Positions 61,863 through 64,000 of a stretch of DNA of 64,000 nt are shown one piece after another (the first letter of the stretch is position 1; every line of letters starts with the position of its first letter). The translations under genes and the position numbers were made by a program. Below the pieces are notes generated by a model. The model saw nothing but the letters and a program-made list of their open reading frames with translations. It ran no database searches and was not told the DNA's origin. Where the stretch lies: positions 4,581,501-4,645,500 of the forward strand of contig NZ_CP077089.1 in assembly GCF_014268445.2 (NCBI RefSeq). The letters run 5' to 3'. The stretch comes from Pseudomonas tensinigenes. GTDB taxonomy: Bacteria > Pseudomonadota > Gammaproteobacteria > Pseudomonadales > Pseudomonadaceae.

Positions 61863-62785
61863 AGTCGACCTGGAAAAAACTCGGCCAGTTATTTACGGTC
61901 GAGGGTGAACCCCGCCATCCCAAGCTTACCTCCCATGCGGCCAATCCGTTGCCCGTACATTTATACGATGACGTCTTTCGGGTCTTTTTCAGTAGCCGAG
62001 ATTGCACCAACCGCTCTTCCGTGGGTGCGGTAGACATTGATATCGAGCAACGCAAAATCATCAAGGAACATCCGCAGCCGTTTTTTGAACACGGTCCACA
62101 AGGCAGTTTTTTTGCTGACGGTGTCAGTATCGGTAACTGCTACACCGTGAACGGCGTGCGCTATATGCTTTTCATGGGATGGCAAGCGCCAAGTGACCAG
62201 CACTGGAGAGGTGACATCGGGCGTCTGGTGGTCAGTGCCGATGCCAGCACCCTGACACTCGCCAGCCAGACCCCCTTCATGAGCGCCGACGCACACGACC
62301 CTGTCAGCCTGTCCTACCCGTGGGTGGAGGACGATGGTCGCGGCGGTTATGACATGTGGTATGGCTCGACCCGGACCTGGGATGCCGGGAACGGTGAAAT
62401 GGTCCATGTCATCAACTCGGCACACTCCATCGATGGCGAGCGCTGGCAACGGACCGGGCTTGCAGTGCCGTTCGAAATCAATGTTGCCCAGGCTTTCTCA
62501 CGTCCCACTGTTGCCAAAAACCCACTGGGCGGCCTGGAGATGTGGTTCTCCTACCGCAGCGGCGCCGGAGAAAGTTACCGGATCGGCTATGCAACCACCG
62601 ATGCAGGCAAACAGTGGAGGCTGGCACTGGAGGAAACAGGTATTGGTGTTTCTACGCAAGGCTGGGATTCGGAAATGATCGAATACCCGTTCGTGTTTGA
62701 TCATAAAGGCAACAGATACATGCTCTACAACGGAAACGGATATGGCAAAACCGGCTTTGGTCTTGCCATTCTGGAGAGACACTAA
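61859..62785 (+). CDS. beta-propeller glycosidase-like protein (GH43/GH32-like)
   Basis: 308 residues, no signal peptide. Repeating blades include FFADGVSIGN, MLFMGWQAPSDQHWRG, DMWYGSTRTW and MLYNGNGYGKTGFG, in keeping with a five-bladed beta-propeller of the GH43/GH130 type. Catalytic acids were not placed with certainty. In sugar-nucleotide clusters such proteins occur often and may act on glycan intermediates rather than as secreted hydrolases. Overlaps its neighbours. Confidence 0.72.
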   Translation: MKSTWKKLGQLFTVEGEPRHPKLTSHAANPLPVHLYDDVFRVFFSSRDCTNRSSVGAVDIDIEQRKIIKEHPQPFFEHGPQGSFFADGVSIGNCYTVNGVRYMLFMGWQAPSDQHWRGDIGRLVVSADASTLTLASQTPFMSADAHDPVSLSYPWVEDDGRGGYDMWYGSTRTWDAGNGEMVHVINSAHSIDGERWQRTGLAVPFEINVAQAFSRPTVAKNPLGGLEMWFSYRSGAGESYRIGYATTDAGKQWRLALEETGIGVSTQGWDSEMIEYPFVFDHKGNRYMLYNGNGYGKTGFGLAILERH

Positions 62786-63159
62786 TGGCTCGCCTGTTCG
62801 ACTACACCTATATTTTGGCGACCATTTTATTCACTGTTTACGGACAACTCATCCTTAAATGGAGAATTGGCAAATATGGTGCGCTACCAGCGGATCCAAT
62901 TGCCAAGTTAAAGTTTCTGTTTTACTTGTTTCTTGACCCGCTCATTATTTCCGGCTTCTTTGCAGGTTTTTTGGCATCGCTCGCATGGATGGCGGCCATG
63001 ACCAAATTTGAGCTCAGTCATGCCTATCCCTTCATGAGTCTCAACTTCGTTATTGTATTGCTGCTCAGTGGCTGGCTACTCAGCGAGCCCATGACTCTCC
63101 AAAAATCAATCGGCGTCGCCCTCATTATTGCGGGAACGATTGTGGCTGCACGTGGCTAA
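62785..63159 (+). CDS. EamA/SMR-like small membrane transporter
   Basis: 124 residues with four helices (FDYTYILATILFTVYGQLILKW, PLIISGFFAGFLASLAWMAAM, FELSHAYPFMSLNFVIVLLLSGWLL, IGVALIIAGTIVAA). The size and the GQLILKWR / HAYPFMSLNFV patterns resemble ArnE/ArnF-like half transporters that flip undecaprenyl-linked sugars. Translation starts on the base that ends the preceding gene. Confidence 0.78.
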   Translation: MARLFDYTYILATILFTVYGQLILKWRIGKYGALPADPIAKLKFLFYLFLDPLIISGFFAGFLASLAWMAAMTKFELSHAYPFMSLNFVIVLLLSGWLLSEPMTLQKSIGVALIIAGTIVAARG

Positions 63160-63191
63160 TCAAGTAATCGTCGATTCAACGGACAATTAAA

Positions 63192-64000
63192 ATGACTCAG
63201 CGTATTCCCTTCAATTGGCCACACATGACCGGCAAAGAGCTCTACTACATTGCCGAGTCCCACTTCAATGGACGCCTGGCCGGCGACGGTCCGTTCACCA
63301 AGCGCTGCCATAACTGGCTCGAAGAAAGAACCGGCTGCAACAAGGCATTGTTGACTCACTCATGTACAGCAGCGCTGGAAATTTCGGCACTGTTACTCGA
63401 TATCGAGCCGGGCGATGAAATCATCATGCCCTCTTATACCTTCGTGTCGACGGCCAACGCTTTTGTTCTCAGAGGTGGCGTACCGGTTTTTGTCGATATC
63501 CGTGAAGACACACTCAATATCAATGAAGCCCTGATCGAGTCGGCCATCACCTCTCGAACCAAAGCCATCGTACCTGTGCACTATGCCGGCGTCGCTTGCG
63601 AAATGGACAGCATCATGGCGCTTGCACGGCGCTACAACCTCAAAGTTGTGGAAGATGCCGCGCAAGGCGTAATGGCCACCTATAAAGGTCGGGCGCTGGG
63701 AAGTATCGGCGACTTGGGGGCCTACAGCTTCCATGAAACGAAAAATGTCATTTCCGGGGAAGGCGGCGCCCTGCTCGTGAATGATCCCGCAATGGCGCTG
63801 CGCGCTGAAATAATCAGAGAAAAGGGAACGGATCGAAACCGCTTCTTCAGAGGCGAAGTCGATAAATACACCTGGCAGGAAGTGGGTTCCTCTTTCCTCC
63901 CGGGCGAGTTGATTGCCGCGTTTCTCTGGGCCCAACTCGAAGAAGCGGATCGAATCACCCAAACGCGCCTGGCAAGCTGGAACAGATACCACGAAGCACT
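63192..64000 (+). CDS. WecE/RffA-like sugar aminotransferase, cut by the window edge
   Basis: The open frame has 269 codons before the window ends; the C-terminal part is missing. It is a DegT/DnrJ/EryC1-type PLP enzyme: the start RIPFNWPHMTGKELYYIAES matches WecE, D155 (VEDAAQ) holds the pyridine nitrogen, and K184 (SFHETKN) forms the aldimine. WecE transaminates dTDP-4-keto-6-deoxy-glucose to dTDP-4-amino-4,6-dideoxy-galactose. Fits the acyltransferase in the same operon. Confidence 0.88.
   Translation, partial: MTQRIPFNWPHMTGKELYYIAESHFNGRLAGDGPFTKRCHNWLEERTGCNKALLTHSCTAALEISALLLDIEPGDEIIMPSYTFVSTANAFVLRGGVPVFVDIREDTLNINEALIESAITSRTKAIVPVHYAGVACEMDSIMALARRYNLKVVEDAAQGVMATYKGRALGSIGDLGAYSFHETKNVISGEGGALLVNDPAMALRAEIIREKGTDRNRFFRGEVDKYTWQEVGSSFLPGELIAAFLWAQLEEADRITQTRLASWNRYHEA

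Overview
The window looks like a chromosomal segment of a fluorescent Pseudomonas (P. fluorescens group). The basis is high-GC coding sequence, many intergenic palindromic doublets built on the core GGGAGCGAGCCTGCTCGCGA that are typical of this group, and gene families whose closest remembered relatives are Pseudomonas proteins (BqsR/BqsS, CopABCD, PheC-like, FecI/FecR/FecA, a Pseudomonas-type metallothionein, a DUF6555-like protein). No rRNA, tRNA, CRISPR array, transposase or phage gene was seen, and no species assignment is possible from this segment alone.

Layout, left to right. 1-5 kb: 5' end of an autotransporter; a Tsx-like outer-membrane channel plus periplasmic NUP-family protein behind two PurR/LacI-like operators; a quinone-oxidoreductase-like enzyme; a XapX peptide; an AraC regulator. 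6-10 kb: small conserved proteins, a metallothionein, a ~0.9 kb gene-free tract of nested repeats, and two YdcZ-type transporters divergent from a LysR regulator. 10-18 kb: two chemoreceptors, a YuiF/NhaC-like antiporter, and a four-gene PepSY-PepSY-response regulator-kinase operon resembling bqsPQRS/carRS. 18-28 kb: patatin-like lipase, QueD, an alpha/beta hydrolase, codBA behind a good sigma-54 promoter candidate, a Rieske oxygenase divergent from a CMD-like protein, a DapF-like protein with both catalytic cysteines replaced, and an MFS transporter. 28-33 kb: fecIRA-type iron signalling with a Fur-box-like palindrome, and a cytochrome c. 33-40 kb: an A+T-rich orphan gene between broken REP doublets and a two-partner secretion pair. 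40-50 kb: two drug-efflux systems around an AraC regulator, an AhpD-like protein, a glycine-rich secreted peptide, a diguanylate cyclase, and an aldolase/HAD pair divergent from a LysR regulator. 50-53 kb: a compact A+T-richer type VI secretion module (PAAR-TTR carrier, lipase-like effector, putative lipoprotein immunity) and an RNase T2. 53-59.5 kb: a hypothetical protein, a single-HKD phospholipase-D-like protein, copABCD, and a PheC-like periplasmic dehydratase. 59.7-64 kb: a tightly overlapping glycan operon (WbqC-like, glycosyltransferase remnant, methyltransferase, PglD/NeuD-like acyltransferase, beta-propeller protein, EamA/SMR protein, WecE-like aminotransferase), which runs off the right edge.

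As a whole the segment is ordinary core genome with accessory inserts. The three accessory parts that stand out are the orphan T6SS effector module, the glycan operon with a decayed glycosyltransferase, and the A+T-rich orphan gene inside a broken REP cluster. The REP doublets sit almost only at gene ends and between converging genes. A second, unrelated family of C/T-rich mirror-armed repeats appears in three intergenic places.
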